From Ruminiclostridium cellobioparum subsp. termitidis CT1112 (GTDB lineage Bacteria > Bacillota > Clostridia > Acetivibrionales > DSM-1351), in NCBI RefSeq assembly GCF_000350485.1, contig NZ_AORV01000002.1, positions 23,188 through 87,187 on the forward strand: 64,000 nucleotides of DNA. Reading direction: 5' to 3'. The notes beneath the pieces were generated by a model. The model worked only from the letters and a program-made list of their open reading frames with translations. It was not told where the DNA came from and made no database searches. A program made the translations under genes and the position numbers. Below, piece after piece: positions 1 through 8,901 of this stretch. Numbering within the stretch: position 1 is the stretch's first letter; every line of letters starts with the position of its first letter.

Positions 1-3000
1 ATTATACCAATTATAGAGATGGCCGTTCCACTTCTGCATTTTTTCAATTGTATCAACAGTGTTGCCAATCCTCTGCAGCAAGTCAATGGAGTTAATATAT
101 CCCAGATCTCTTGCAGCAAGGTGGGAAACCATCAGTAACCCAATGTTTGTTGGAGATGTACGGTGCGCAGCTCCTTTATACGGCTCCTCCTGATAATTAT
201 CGGCCGGAAGGAAATTTTCCTCAGGACCGGCAAACTCATCGAAATAGCACCAGGTTTTTCTTGCCAGTAATCTGAGCTGATCCAAACATTCCTCGGGAAG
301 GCTTTCCCTTTCCTTACCTGACGGTTTGCTTATATAAAACGCCGCCCAGGGCGAAAGGAGCCACAGTATAAATGCTGCGAAGGCCAGAGGAAAGTATCCC
401 TGGTACATGTATCTGACGGCTAACAGTACTGCAGCGCCGTATATGGGCGCAAACCACATCCTTCTGTAATAGCTTGGCAGATCATTCTTTAGTGCCAGCT
501 CCATATCAGCAGCGGTTACCCATTCCAGAAGGTTCTTCTTTGTGGCAAGAACCCTGCCAAGGGTTTTAATTATGGCATTGGCCATCAAAAAGGCCTGGTA
601 CGGGGCAAAGGTCAGCATCAGGCCAACCTGCAGCAGTATTGCATTCAAGCCTGTGATTATTGTGGCGCTTCTTTTTGCCACATAAATTCTGTAGTCACCC
701 ACAAAAATAAGATATACAAAATAGCTCAATATTGGTGCGCATAAGGAAAATAGGCTTAGCCAGATCCAGCCGCTGGTGCTTTTGGGCAGCACAAGCAGGC
801 TTAAAAGTATTATAACCGCCATTACAGGATATACGAGGCTTCTTCTCAGGTTATCAAACATCTTCCATTTTGAAAGCAGTGAGAGCTGATTTCTGCCGAA
901 GATCCAGGGCAGCAGCTGCCAATCCCCTCTTGTCCACCGGTGGAGTCTCATCATGAAGGAATTGTACTTTGCAGGGTAACCGTCTATCAGCTCAATATCT
1001 GTGACAAGTCCTGTTCTCAGATAGCTGCCCTCCAAAAGATCGTGACTGAGCACAGTATTCTCGGGAATAACCCCATCCAGTGCCTGTTGAAAAATATCCA
1101 CATCATATATACCCTTGCCGGTGAAAATACCTTCTCCGAAGGCATCCTGATATACATCCGAAACAGTTGTGGTGTACGGATCAATACCGCCCTGTCCGGC
1201 AAATATTCTGGTAAAAGCCGACGAGCCGGCACTTTCGATATTGACATCAATTCGCGGCTGGAGAATACCATAGCCTTCTGTTACTATGCCCTTTTCAGGG
1301 TCAAAAACTGCTCTGTTCATAGGATGCGCAATTGTTCCCACCAATTGTCGCGCAGCCTCCAGAGGCAGTTGAGTGTCGGCATCCAGGGTTATGACATATT
1401 TCACCTGGGGAATTTCTTCAAGTTTGCAGCTGGTAAACACGTAACTGGTATTCCTGTCTCCCCGCAGTACTCTGTTAAACTCTACGATGGCTCCCCTTTT
1501 TCTCTCCCAGCCCATCCACTTCTGCTGTTTTTCATTGAACTGCCTTTTTCTGCACAGGAAATAAAACACAGGTTTGTCCTGACTGCCGTATTTGCTGTTA
1601 AGCTGTTCTATCCTGCCCATTGCACTGCTGATTATTTCCGCATCCTCAGGCATTGTCTCTTCATTTGTGTCTTTAAAATCCCCAACCAGGGCAAAATAAA
1701 TATTGCTTCCTTTATTGGCCAGATAAAATACCTCCAGATTGTTAATCAAATCAAGAGTTCTTTTTACATTTGGAACCAGGGTCGGAACAATAACCATTGT
1801 GGACATTTCCCCGGGAATCCCTTCCTTGAGCTCCAGCTTCGGAAACCGCGCAGGAATAATTATTCTGCTGAGAAAGCTGTTGACCAGGGCAGTGGCAATT
1901 TCACTTGCGGGAATCAAACCCAATATGCCTATGACCAATACTAACAAATAAGAATAGCGTGCTTCACGGTTTAAACCGGAAACCACAGGTATTGCCGCAA
2001 AGATTAAAGACAGCACAATGACGGCTGCAATAAAAATCTTAACGGAATGTTTCTTTACAAAGGGTGTATATTCGTCTTTCTGCCCGCTCTTTTTATTGAA
2101 TTCACGGTATAGCCTGTTTCGTCCCTTACCGATCAAATAATACCCTACATGATTGTCTGGAATGCCTGTATCTCCCGGGTTATTGGCCTCGGCCGCAAAT
2201 CCGCAGCTCAATCTTGCAATATTTATTTCGGTGGTCTTATATTTTTCAGCAAGCTCTACTATGACATTTCTGTAGTAATTCCTGGAGTTAAAATCCATCC
2301 TGTTGTAAATGCCGGAAGGGTCTTGCTTTAAAATCCTCTCCACCTCACTGAGGCTCTCAAACAATGCCGTACTGTCATAGCCTGCCAGCGACCGGAGGCT
2401 GTTGATGACATTTCCGGTAGAGACCTGGATAACAGCCTGATTATGGTGATCAATAGAAATATAACTATCGGTGTTTGCACTTTTCTGAACCAGTATGCTA
2501 TCTATGCAGTCAATCATCCAAAGGGTCTTTGAACCCTCTTTTCTCAGCTTTTTGATCAGAAATTCCACAAAGGCAGGAGATAAGTCCTCAAGTCCTGTAA
2601 TTTGGTCTTTAAATGCATCACAGTCATGCTCAAACTCTTTTACCAGTCCGGCTATCTCCTGGGCCTTGTACCAATCCCTGCGGGTGGAGTTCATCTTGTC
2701 GCATACCACCCAGAGCTTCTCCATTAATGCGGCTTTCACCATAAGTGTAAGCATCCACAGCTCTTCAATTGAGAGAAAGGTATACCTCTGGTATGCCGTT
2801 ATAAAGTCTCTGATTGTTTTTTCATTTGCATTTCCGTCCACATGGGAAACAATCTCAACCGCGATGGAATATATTCTGGGAAAGCCCCTGTAAGTACCTT
2901 CAGCGATTACAGGCACCGCTTTTCTTATTTCATTCAGCTCTTTAACAATAATGCCCTTCTGTTCCTCTATAATATAAAAATTGTCCAGCAGCCATTCTGC

Positions 3001-3291
3001 CGCAGGCGGAATGGGAAATGAAGAGGAAGCATCCCTGTTCAGATTTTCATAAGTGTCCAGTATATTTTGGAATTTTGCTTCAATCCGTTTTGAGACCCTG
3101 CCTATACTCCGTTTTTTTATCAATGTCGTTTGGGATTTTGCAAGGGCTTCGGCATGTCTTTCAAGCTCATCATTGCACAGGGCAACATCCTCTATCTGAA
3201 ACTCAAAAGAGGAGTGTCTGTCTATCCATATGATCAATGCCGCCAGTATTGCAGTCAATAAGATTATAATGAGAAAAATCCATATATTCAT
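1..3291 (-). CDS. Cyclic beta-1,2-glucan synthase (NdvB/ChvB)-like protein, 5' part
   Basis: Open frame with no stop from ATG 3291 to the window edge (1097 codons seen, C-terminus outside). GGTGAT lies 8 nt before the ATG. Residues 1-30 form a membrane anchor, followed by a long helical region, further membrane segments, and a GT84-type glycosyltransferase module with the acidic motif TLDADTQLP, then SHDLLEG and a RLHRWTRGDWQ motif ahead of another membrane block. The visible end enters a glucoamylase-like domain (HRTSPTNIGL). Known NdvB/ChvB proteins of about 2800 residues polymerise, cyclise and export beta-1,2-glucan at the inner membrane, with GH94-like phosphorylase domains at the C-terminus. 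Whether this protein makes a cyclic glucan or another beta-glucan cannot be told from the part shown. It stands alone, separated from pflA by a strong hairpin. Confidence 0.85.
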   Translation of the reverse strand, partial: MNIWIFLIIILLTAILAALIIWIDRHSSFEFQIEDVALCNDELERHAEALAKSQTTLIKKRSIGRVSKRIEAKFQNILDTYENLNRDASSSFPIPPAAEWLLDNFYIIEEQKGIIVKELNEIRKAVPVIAEGTYRGFPRIYSIAVEIVSHVDGNANEKTIRDFITAYQRYTFLSIEELWMLTLMVKAALMEKLWVVCDKMNSTRRDWYKAQEIAGLVKEFEHDCDAFKDQITGLEDLSPAFVEFLIKKLRKEGSKTLWMIDCIDSILVQKSANTDSYISIDHHNQAVIQVSTGNVINSLRSLAGYDSTALFESLSEVERILKQDPSGIYNRMDFNSRNYYRNVIVELAEKYKTTEINIARLSCGFAAEANNPGDTGIPDNHVGYYLIGKGRNRLYREFNKKSGQKDEYTPFVKKHSVKIFIAAVIVLSLIFAAIPVVSGLNREARYSYLLVLVIGILGLIPASEIATALVNSFLSRIIIPARFPKLELKEGIPGEMSTMVIVPTLVPNVKRTLDLINNLEVFYLANKGSNIYFALVGDFKDTNEETMPEDAEIISSAMGRIEQLNSKYGSQDKPVFYFLCRKRQFNEKQQKWMGWERKRGAIVEFNRVLRGDRNTSYVFTSCKLEEIPQVKYVITLDADTQLPLEAARQLVGTIAHPMNRAVFDPEKGIVTEGYGILQPRIDVNIESAGSSAFTRIFAGQGGIDPYTTTVSDVYQDAFGEGIFTGKGIYDVDIFQQALDGVIPENTVLSHDLLEGSYLRTGLVTDIELIDGYPAKYNSFMMRLHRWTRGDWQLLPWIFGRNQLSLLSKWKMFDNLRRSLVYPVMAVIILLSLLVLPKSTSGWIWLSLFSLCAPILSYFVYLIFVGDYRIYVAKRSATIITGLNAILLQVGLMLTFAPYQAFLMANAIIKTLGRVLATKKNLLEWVTAADMELALKNDLPSYYRRMWFAPIYGAAVLLAVRYMYQGYFPLAFAAFILWLLSPWAAFYISKPSGKERESLPEECLDQLRLLARKTWCYFDEFAGPEENFLPADNYQEEPYKGAAHRTSPTNIGLLMVSHLAARDLGYINSIDLLQRIGNTVDTIEKMQKWNGHLYNWYN

Positions 3292-3326
3292 ATATGTATA
3301 TCACCATTTATAAAAATTTTTAAAAA

Positions 3327-3387
3327 AATAGTACTAATTAGATTCTTTAGATATATTGCCCCAAATTCAGAATCTTTAGTACTATTT
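3327..3387 (-). terminator. Intrinsic terminator after pflBA
   Basis: A long inverted repeat (AAATAGTACTAA ... TTAGTACTATTT with an inner AGATTCT/AGAATCT pair) is followed on the minus strand by seven T and then an A/T run. It lies between the pflA stop and the start of the glucan synthase gene, so it should end the pflBA transcript. Confidence 0.75.
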
Positions 3388-3448
3388 GTTAATATTTTTA
3401 TTTATAGTGATCAATATGGCTGACAATGGCCCTGGCCTTCAGAAAGAA

Positions 3449-4174
3449 CTATTCTTTCCTGCCGGTGGTCAAAATATTTTTCGCCTTCTCCACCTCTTCC
3501 TTTGTAGGTGTGGGAACCCCTTCCAGCGGGTAATCAAGACAGAGCTTTTCCCACTTTTCCTTTCCCATGGTATGGTATGGCAGCACTTCTATTTTTTCAA
3601 TATTTTTAAAATTCCTGAGATAATTATAAGCCGCCATAAGGTCTTCTTCAGCGTCAGTATAACCGGGAACCAGAACATACCTGATCCACACAGGCTTGTT
3701 GATATCGGCCAGGTATTGCGTAAATTGCCTTATCCTCCCGTTTTCAACTCCTGTCAGCTCCCTGTGCTTTTCCTCATTTGCCTGCTTCAGATCCAGCAGC
3801 ACCAGATCGGTGTATTCAAGCACTTCTTTTACATCCTCCAGATTGACATACCCGGAAGTGTCAACAGCTGTATGAATACCCTGCTCCCTGCATTTTTTAA
3901 ACAATTCCCCGACAAATTCAGGCTGTATCAACGGTTCCCCGCCGCTTACAGTTATCCCGCCTCCTGAAGAATCGATAAAATTCCTGTACTTTTTGACTTC
4001 GCTTACAATCTCCTCCGCAGTATAGAGTTTTGCACCCTCCGAACTCCAGGCATCTCTGTTGTGGCAATATTTACAGCGTAAAGGACAGCCCTTGAGAAAA
4101 ACTATAAACCTGATGCCTGGTCCGTCAACTGTGCCGAAGGTTTCAAAAGAATGGACCCTTCCTTTTATCTCCAT
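3449..4174 (-). CDS. pflA: Pyruvate formate-lyase activating enzyme
   Basis: 241-residue radical SAM enzyme that installs the glycyl radical on pyruvate formate-lyase. The CX3CX2C cluster motif GCPLRCKYCHNRDAW puts the [4Fe-4S] cysteines at 30, 34 and 37. The N-terminal TFGTVDGPGIRFIVF block, the SGGEPL motif and the overall length are typical of PflA. Start chosen at ATG 4174 because AAAGGGGG precedes it at good distance; a longer frame upstream has no such signal. It lies directly downstream of pflB in the same direction, so the two should be co-transcribed. Confidence 0.95.
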   Translation of the reverse strand: MEIKGRVHSFETFGTVDGPGIRFIVFLKGCPLRCKYCHNRDAWSSEGAKLYTAEEIVSEVKKYRNFIDSSGGGITVSGGEPLIQPEFVGELFKKCREQGIHTAVDTSGYVNLEDVKEVLEYTDLVLLDLKQANEEKHRELTGVENGRIRQFTQYLADINKPVWIRYVLVPGYTDAEEDLMAAYNYLRNFKNIEKIEVLPYHTMGKEKWEKLCLDYPLEGVPTPTKEEVEKAKNILTTGRKE

Positions 4175-4256
4175 AATATTACCCCCTTTGCCATTACGAA
4201 TACCGGGTTTGAATGGTGAAGACATACCGCTCTCCTCCACCATTCAAGCCAACATG

Positions 4257-6485
4257 TTAAACATTCTCATGAATAGTCCTGTTGATAACATCAAGCTGCT
4301 GCTCTCTTGTCAGCTTGATAAAGTTAACCGCATACCCCGATACCCTGATCGTGAGCTGCGGATATTTTTCGGGATGTTCCATGGCATCCAGCAGCATTTC
4401 TCTTTCAAAAACATTGATATTGATATGATGTCCGCCTTCCTTGAAATATGAATCAAGAAGAGCAGATAAATTGTCAATCCTTGATGTTTCATCTCTTCCC
4501 AAAGCTTTCGGAATAATGGAGAAGGTATATGAAATACCGTCCTGAGCAAACTGGTAAGGAAGCTTTGATATGGATTTGAGTACGGCAAGCGCTCCGTTCA
4601 AATCTCTGCCATGCATTGGGTTGGCACCCGGCCCGAAAGGTTCTCCGGCTTTTCTTCCATCAGGAGTATTCCCTGTTTTGGCACCGTAAACAACATTTGA
4701 GGTAATGGTGAGAATGGAAAGGGTAGGCACTGAATGCCTGTATGTCCTTTGCTTTTCAAGCTTTTCCATGAACCTCTTAACCAGCATGACAGCTATATTG
4801 TCAACACGGTCGTCATTATTTCCGAATTTTGGGTAGTCTCCCTCAATGTTGTAATCAACAGCAAGCCCTTCTTCGTTTCTTATTACCTTGACTTTGGCAT
4901 ACTTTATGGCACTGAGAGAATCTGCCACAACCGACAATCCGGCAATACCGCAGGCCATAGTCCTGAGTATGTCCTTATCGTGCAGGGCCATCTGAAGTCT
5001 TTCGTATGCGTATTTGTCGTGCATATAGTGAATAATGTTCAAAGTATTGATATATAGCTTAGCCACCCACGTAAGTACGGCATCGAAACGTTTCATAACA
5101 TCATCGTAAACCAGGTATTCGGTTTCAACAGGAGTCAATGCCGGTCCGACCTGTACGCCTGATTTTTCATCACGGCCGCCGTTTATGGCATAGAGCAGCG
5201 CTTTTGCCATATTGCAGCGGGCACCGAAGAACTGCATCTGCTTCCCGATTCTCATGGCAGATACGCAGCAGGCAATGCCATAGTCATCACCCCAGTAATA
5301 TCTCATTATGTCATCACTCTCGTACTGGATGGAGCTCGTCTTTATGGAAGTGTCGGCACAGAATTTCTTAAAGCCTTCCGGTAAATGTACCGACCATAAA
5401 ACCGTCATATTTGGTTCAGGAGCGTGCCCGAGGTTGTGAAGGGTATGGAGCATTCTGAAGGAATTCTTTGTTACAAGGGTTCTGCCGTCCAGACCCATTC
5501 CTCCGATGCTTTCGGTTACCCAGGTGGGATCGCCCGAGAACAATTTTTCATATTCAGGAGTTCTCAGGAAGCGTACCATTCTGAGTTTCATAACAAAATG
5601 GTCCATTAACTCCTGGGCTTTTTGCTCTGTAAGTATTCCCTCCTTCAGATCTCTTTCAATATAAATGTCCAGGAAGGTTGACACTCTGCCCAGGCTCATA
5701 GCTGCCCCGTTTTGTTCCTTTACTGCTCCAAGGAATGCAAAGTAAAGCCATTGGAAAGCTTCCTGTGCATTTTCGGCAGGTCTCGAAATATCAAAGCCGT
5801 ATTGCTGAGCCATCTGTTTAAGATATTCCAGTGCTTTGATCTGGCTTCTGGTTTCTTCTCTTTCCTGAATTGTCTCACCATCCATATAGTCCAGCTCAAG
5901 ACTTTTCAACTGCTTTTCCTTTTCTTCAATCAGCCTGTCAACACCATACAGTGCAGTTCTTCTGTAGTCACCTATAATCCTGCCTCTGCCGTATGCATCG
6001 GGAAGTCCTGTTATAATACCTGCCTTTTTAGCTCTCATCATCTCGGGAGTATAAGCATCATAAACGCCGTCATTATGAGTCTTTCTGTATTCAGTAAACG
6101 TCTTTACCACACTGTCATCTATTTTCTTGCCGTATGCCTCGCTGCCCTTAATTACCATTCTGATTCCGCCAAAAGGCATGATGCCTCTCTTTAGCGGTTG
6201 ATCTGTCTGCAGGCCGACTATCTTCTCAAGATCTTTGTTTATATATCCCGGATCATGGGAGGTCATAGTGGAGATTATTTTTGTATCAACATCAAGAACT
6301 CCTCCGCTTTCCCTTTCCTTTGTCAGCAAGTCACTGACCTGCCCCCACAGTCTGGTTGTATCCCCGGTAGGACCCTCCAGAAAAGATGAATCTCCTTCAT
6401 AGGGTGTATAGTTGTTAATGATAAAATCCCTTACATCTATTTCTTCACACCAGTTGCCGTTCTTAAAATTTCTCCATGCTTCCAT
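4257..6485 (-). CDS. pflB: Formate C-acetyltransferase (pyruvate formate-lyase)
   Basis: 742-residue glycyl-radical enzyme that converts pyruvate and CoA to acetyl-CoA and formate in the cytoplasm. The catalytic cysteine pair is C406-C407 in [11 protein letters not shown], and the radical glycine is G717 in [10 protein letters not shown], 25 residues from the C-terminus, as in the family. Length matches E. coli PflB. ATG 6485 is preferred over a GTG nine bases upstream because AAGAGGTGA precedes it at standard spacing and the GTG falls inside that signal. Together with pflA it makes a complete formate-producing module. Confidence 0.97.
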   Translation of the reverse strand: MEAWRNFKNGNWCEEIDVRDFIINNYTPYEGDSSFLEGPTGDTTRLWGQVSDLLTKERESGGVLDVDTKIISTMTSHDPGYINKDLEKIVGLQTDQPLKRGIMPFGGIRMVIKGSEAYGKKIDDSVVKTFTEYRKTHNDGVYDAYTPEMMRAKKAGIITGLPDAYGRGRIIGDYRRTALYGVDRLIEEKEKQLKSLELDYMDGETIQEREETRSQIKALEYLKQMAQQYGFDISRPAENAQEAFQWLYFAFLGAVKEQNGAAMSLGRVSTFLDIYIERDLKEGILTEQKAQELMDHFVMKLRMVRFLRTPEYEKLFSGDPTWVTESIGGMGLDGRTLVTKNSFRMLHTLHNLGHAPEPNMTVLWSVHLPEGFKKFCADTSIKTSSIQYESDDIMRYYWGDDYGIACCVSAMRIGKQMQFFGARCNMAKALLYAINGGRDEKSGVQVGPALTPVETEYLVYDDVMKRFDAVLTWVAKLYINTLNIIHYMHDKYAYERLQMALHDKDILRTMACGIAGLSVVADSLSAIKYAKVKVIRNEEGLAVDYNIEGDYPKFGNNDDRVDNIAVMLVKRFMEKLEKQRTYRHSVPTLSILTITSNVVYGAKTGNTPDGRKAGEPFGPGANPMHGRDLNGALAVLKSISKLPYQFAQDGISYTFSIIPKALGRDETSRIDNLSALLDSYFKEGGHHININVFEREMLLDAMEHPEKYPQLTIRVSGYAVNFIKLTREQQLDVINRTIHENV

Positions 6486-6610
6486 GAAAATCACCTCTTT
6501 GTTTAAAAATATTATTTTGGTTAATTAGTATGAATAGTATAAGCAAAACTGTTATGTGTTATTTATACCACAAAAGAGTGGCCTAAACCAGAAATTTTTG
6601 CAGGGAATAA

Positions 6611-6650
6611 TTAACAAACCCGTATAATCGTCTGATCATGCGGGTTGTAA
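6611..6650 (-). terminator. Hairpin in the pflB-6680 gap
   Basis: ACAAACCCG ... CGGGTTGT inverted repeat with a loop of about 18 nt between the small membrane protein gene and pflB. Only a weak T stretch follows on the minus strand, so terminator function is plausible but not strong. Confidence 0.4.
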
Positions 6651-6679
6651 AAACGAAAAAAGTTTATTGTATACAAGAT

Positions 6680-7054
6680 TTACTTGGTTTCCTTCAATTT
6701 TTCGGTGATAAATCTGTCGGCGAAGCTTTTGCTGAAAGGCAATTCTATACGGGTACTGCCCGAAATTAAAACGGTTTTTGTCCTGCCATCCTTTTGTTCG
6801 GTAATAACTTTGGCCTCCTTCACACTGACAGTATGCTGCTTGCCGAATAAATCAAGGGTTGCTGTTCCGTTATTTACAGTAAAGCTTGGCAGGTTCATAT
6901 ATATTATTACCCCGATTGCAATTACCGCCGCCAGAACCGCCAGCTTAAGTATACTTTTCGCAACCTTTGCAATAATCAGTATTATCACAGCCACAACTAT
7001 AACGGGTATTAAAAATGACGTATCCAAAATTCCAAGTCCTTTAAGTAACTCCAT
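6680..7054 (-). CDS. Small membrane protein of unknown function
   Basis: 124 residues. Two adjacent hydrophobic segments (about residues 14-33 and 36-54, rich in Val, Ile and Ala) are followed by a roughly 70-residue polar tail predicted outside or in the cytoplasm. The tail reads like short beta strands (GTATLDLFGKQHTVSVKEAK, TRIELPF). GGAGGGATAAAGTT precedes the ATG. I do not recognise a family. It is not obviously coupled to pflB, since 194 bp and a hairpin separate them. Confidence 0.65.
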   Translation of the reverse strand: MELLKGLGILDTSFLIPVIVVAVIILIIAKVAKSILKLAVLAAVIAIGVIIYMNLPSFTVNNGTATLDLFGKQHTVSVKEAKVITEQKDGRTKTVLISGSTRIELPFSKSFADRFITEKLKETK

Positions 7055-7282
7055 AACTTTATCCCTCCAAAATTATATTCTCTCACATAATAATCAAGAA
7101 AATTTTTCCTGTCAATACAACTTTATTTCTATAAATTAAGGTCAATGCCATAATATAACCTTATTCAAAAAACAACAAGAAAAAAACAATAAATTTAGAA
7201 AACTTATCGTAATGAAGAATTTTTCAAAGATTTTTAAACTTAACTGAAGTAATACAGTTAACCAATACCACTATGATATTAT

Positions 7283-7756
7283 CTAATTGTTCACATTCCT
7301 TTTCAACTTGATTACCTCTTGTTTTCCATTCCATTTTATCATTAACTCAATTTCTTCATCTTTATTCTCATATGCTACATTTTTGTTAAAGCTGGTTATT
7401 TCAACTTTTCCAGCTTTATTCTGAGAAGAAAAATTAACTTGGCCATTTAATTTACGGGCCGAACTTTTCATGTTGTATTCAATTATATTTATTTCATCAG
7501 AACCTTTTAAGTAATTTTTATAGAATAGTTGTAAATTTGAATTAATAATATTCGAGTATTCTAGTTTATTATCTTTACGACCAGTACTTTCAGTTATGTC
7601 TACTATATATGAAGCAGACCAATTATTGCTTTCTCCCTCATATGTATTTTTCTTATTATTTTGATTGGTATGAGATAATAAATATAAAGCAAATATTGCG
7701 ACAATAATAACTCCCCCTACCAATATGAATAGATAACTTTTTTTACTATTAACCAA
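7283..7756 (-). CDS. Membrane-anchored hypothetical protein
   Basis: 157 residues with a short Lys-rich N-terminus, one membrane segment at about residues 8-28 (LFILVGGVIIVAIFALYLL), and an extracytoplasmic domain rich in Asn, Lys and Ser. The start is TTG 7756, preceded by GGGGAGG 11 nt away; there is no ATG nearby. Base composition is markedly AT-rich compared with flanking housekeeping genes, which together with the neighbouring hypothetical and repeat R1 suggests a variable patch. No family recognised. Confidence 0.6.
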   Translation of the reverse strand: MVNSKKSYLFILVGGVIIVAIFALYLLSHTNQNNKKNTYEGESNNWSASYIVDITESTGRKDNKLEYSNIINSNLQLFYKNYLKGSDEINIIEYNMKSSARKLNGQVNFSSQNKAGKVEITSFNKNVAYENKDEEIELMIKWNGKQEVIKLKRNVNN

Positions 7757-7804
7757 AATAGGATGGTCCTCCCCTATTATTCATATTTTATCTACATTAA
7801 AATA

Positions 7805-7880
7805 AAGCTTAGGTGTTTTGATAACACTATTGTGTGTAATTATACGGTCATCCTCTGATTAACAAAACACCTATTCACTT
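7805..7880 (-). terminator. Large inverted repeat between two hypotheticals
   Basis: TTAGGTGTTTTG and CAAAACACCTA arms about 45 nt apart, followed on the minus strand by AAGCTTTATTTT. It probably forms a terminator for the 7955-8458 gene, with a second small hairpin inside. Confidence 0.45.
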
Positions 7881-7954
7881 TAAGAAACTATATAATTATG
7901 TATAAGATTCCAGAATAATATCCTGTTACTCTATTTGCAGTATTATTAAGACGC

Positions 7955-8458
7955 TTATACAAATTTCTGGCAATTGATAAATTCAAATGGATATTTACTT
8001 CCTGTCCCTCGTTGCCAATTACAAGTCATATTAAAACTTAGCATACACCATAAGGCATCCTCTTCTATTGGAGAAAAAGTATATGTCTGAGTAACACTAG
8101 TATATGTAGCAGGAACATGATAAAGTGAATCAACAACAGATCCCTCTGGAGAGCGCCAACCTTGTTGTAAACCCTGTACCAATAAGTTACTTAGTACTAC
8201 ACCGCTTTGATAAATATACCACCGTCCAATTGCTTTTATTAGTTTTACTGCCGCAACTTGTTGACCGCCAGATGATATAGTGTATTCATTCCAATATATT
8301 GTACTTGATGCACCTACATCACCTCCTGTACTAGAACCTGAATCCTCTCTTGAAAGAGTAGCAGTTGTAGTCGCATATGAAGTTGTTGTATTTTTTATAA
8401 TTACACACAATATATGTATAAAAATATAGTACACTATATTCCTTGAGTTATATGCCAT
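7955..8458 (-). CDS. Hypothetical exported protein
   Basis: 167-residue open frame. Residues about 7-22 are hydrophobic and could be a signal or anchor, followed by a Thr/Ser-rich linker and a globular part with aromatic-rich beta-like stretches (STIYWNEYTISSGGQQVAA, WYIYQSGVVLSNLL) and three cysteines near the end. No clear ribosome-binding site precedes the ATG. An internal AGGAGGTGATG has no usable in-frame start after it. I do not recognise the family. It is AT-rich and neighbours repeat R1, so it may be recently acquired. Confidence 0.5.
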   Translation of the reverse strand: MAYNSRNIVYYIFIHILCVIIKNTTTSYATTTATLSREDSGSSTGGDVGASSTIYWNEYTISSGGQQVAAVKLIKAIGRWYIYQSGVVLSNLLVQGLQQGWRSPEGSVVDSLYHVPATYTSVTQTYTFSPIEEDALWCMLSFNMTCNWQRGTGSKYPFEFINCQKFV

Positions 8459-8536
8459 TTTATGTTGTCGTTTTTTACACTAAAATATGTCCATTATCTA
8501 TCACTTGCATACTCATTTTATATTTAATTTAACCTG

Positions 8537-8880
8537 GTGTGCTAATTGAAATTTTGTTTTTGCTTTACAGATAGATTTAATCAGAATCACCTGGTACGCG
8601 AGTACAACTTCATGAAATAAAATGCACAGTTAAAAACAATTGCGATAAATTGTCGACGAAGGTAAAGTGGTTTTGCCGGCAAAGCAACAGGACGTTGCTT
8701 TGAGCTTCAAATCGAGACAGGAGGTCGAGTTTGAGCGACGGCAAAACCGCTTTAAATGAGGCGATACAAATTTCGCAATTGTTTTGGGTGCGTTCTTATT
8801 TTATGAAGTTAGTACGGAAGTTACCAGGTGATATAAAAAAATTACACAGGTAAAGTATAAATTAAATTAATTAGCACAAC
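8537..8880. repeat. Structured dispersed repeat R1, copy A
   Basis: About 340 bp with no convincing ORF. The ends are inverted (GTGCTAATT at 8539-8547, AATTAGCAC at 8869-8877). Inside is a nested set of palindromes: ATCACCTGGTA/TACCAGGTGAT (8586-8596/8822-8832), ACTTCATGAAATAA/TTATTTTATGAAGT, ACAATTGCGA/TCGCAATTGT, AAAGTGGTTTTGCCG/CGGCAAAACCGCTTT, and two apical hairpins at about 8680-8702 and 8704-8736. A second copy lies at 18400-18721 in the same orientation, with paired substitutions in the stems. This fills the otherwise gene-free stretch 8459-8901. Confidence 0.85.
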
Positions 8881-8901
8881 GCGTTAATTTATATAAATCA
8901 T

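Noticed and set aside
940..1944. Plus-strand open frame of 334 codons
   Set aside because: Antisense to the glucan synthase gene; its composition (rich in Cys, His, Phe) is typical of a shadow frame.
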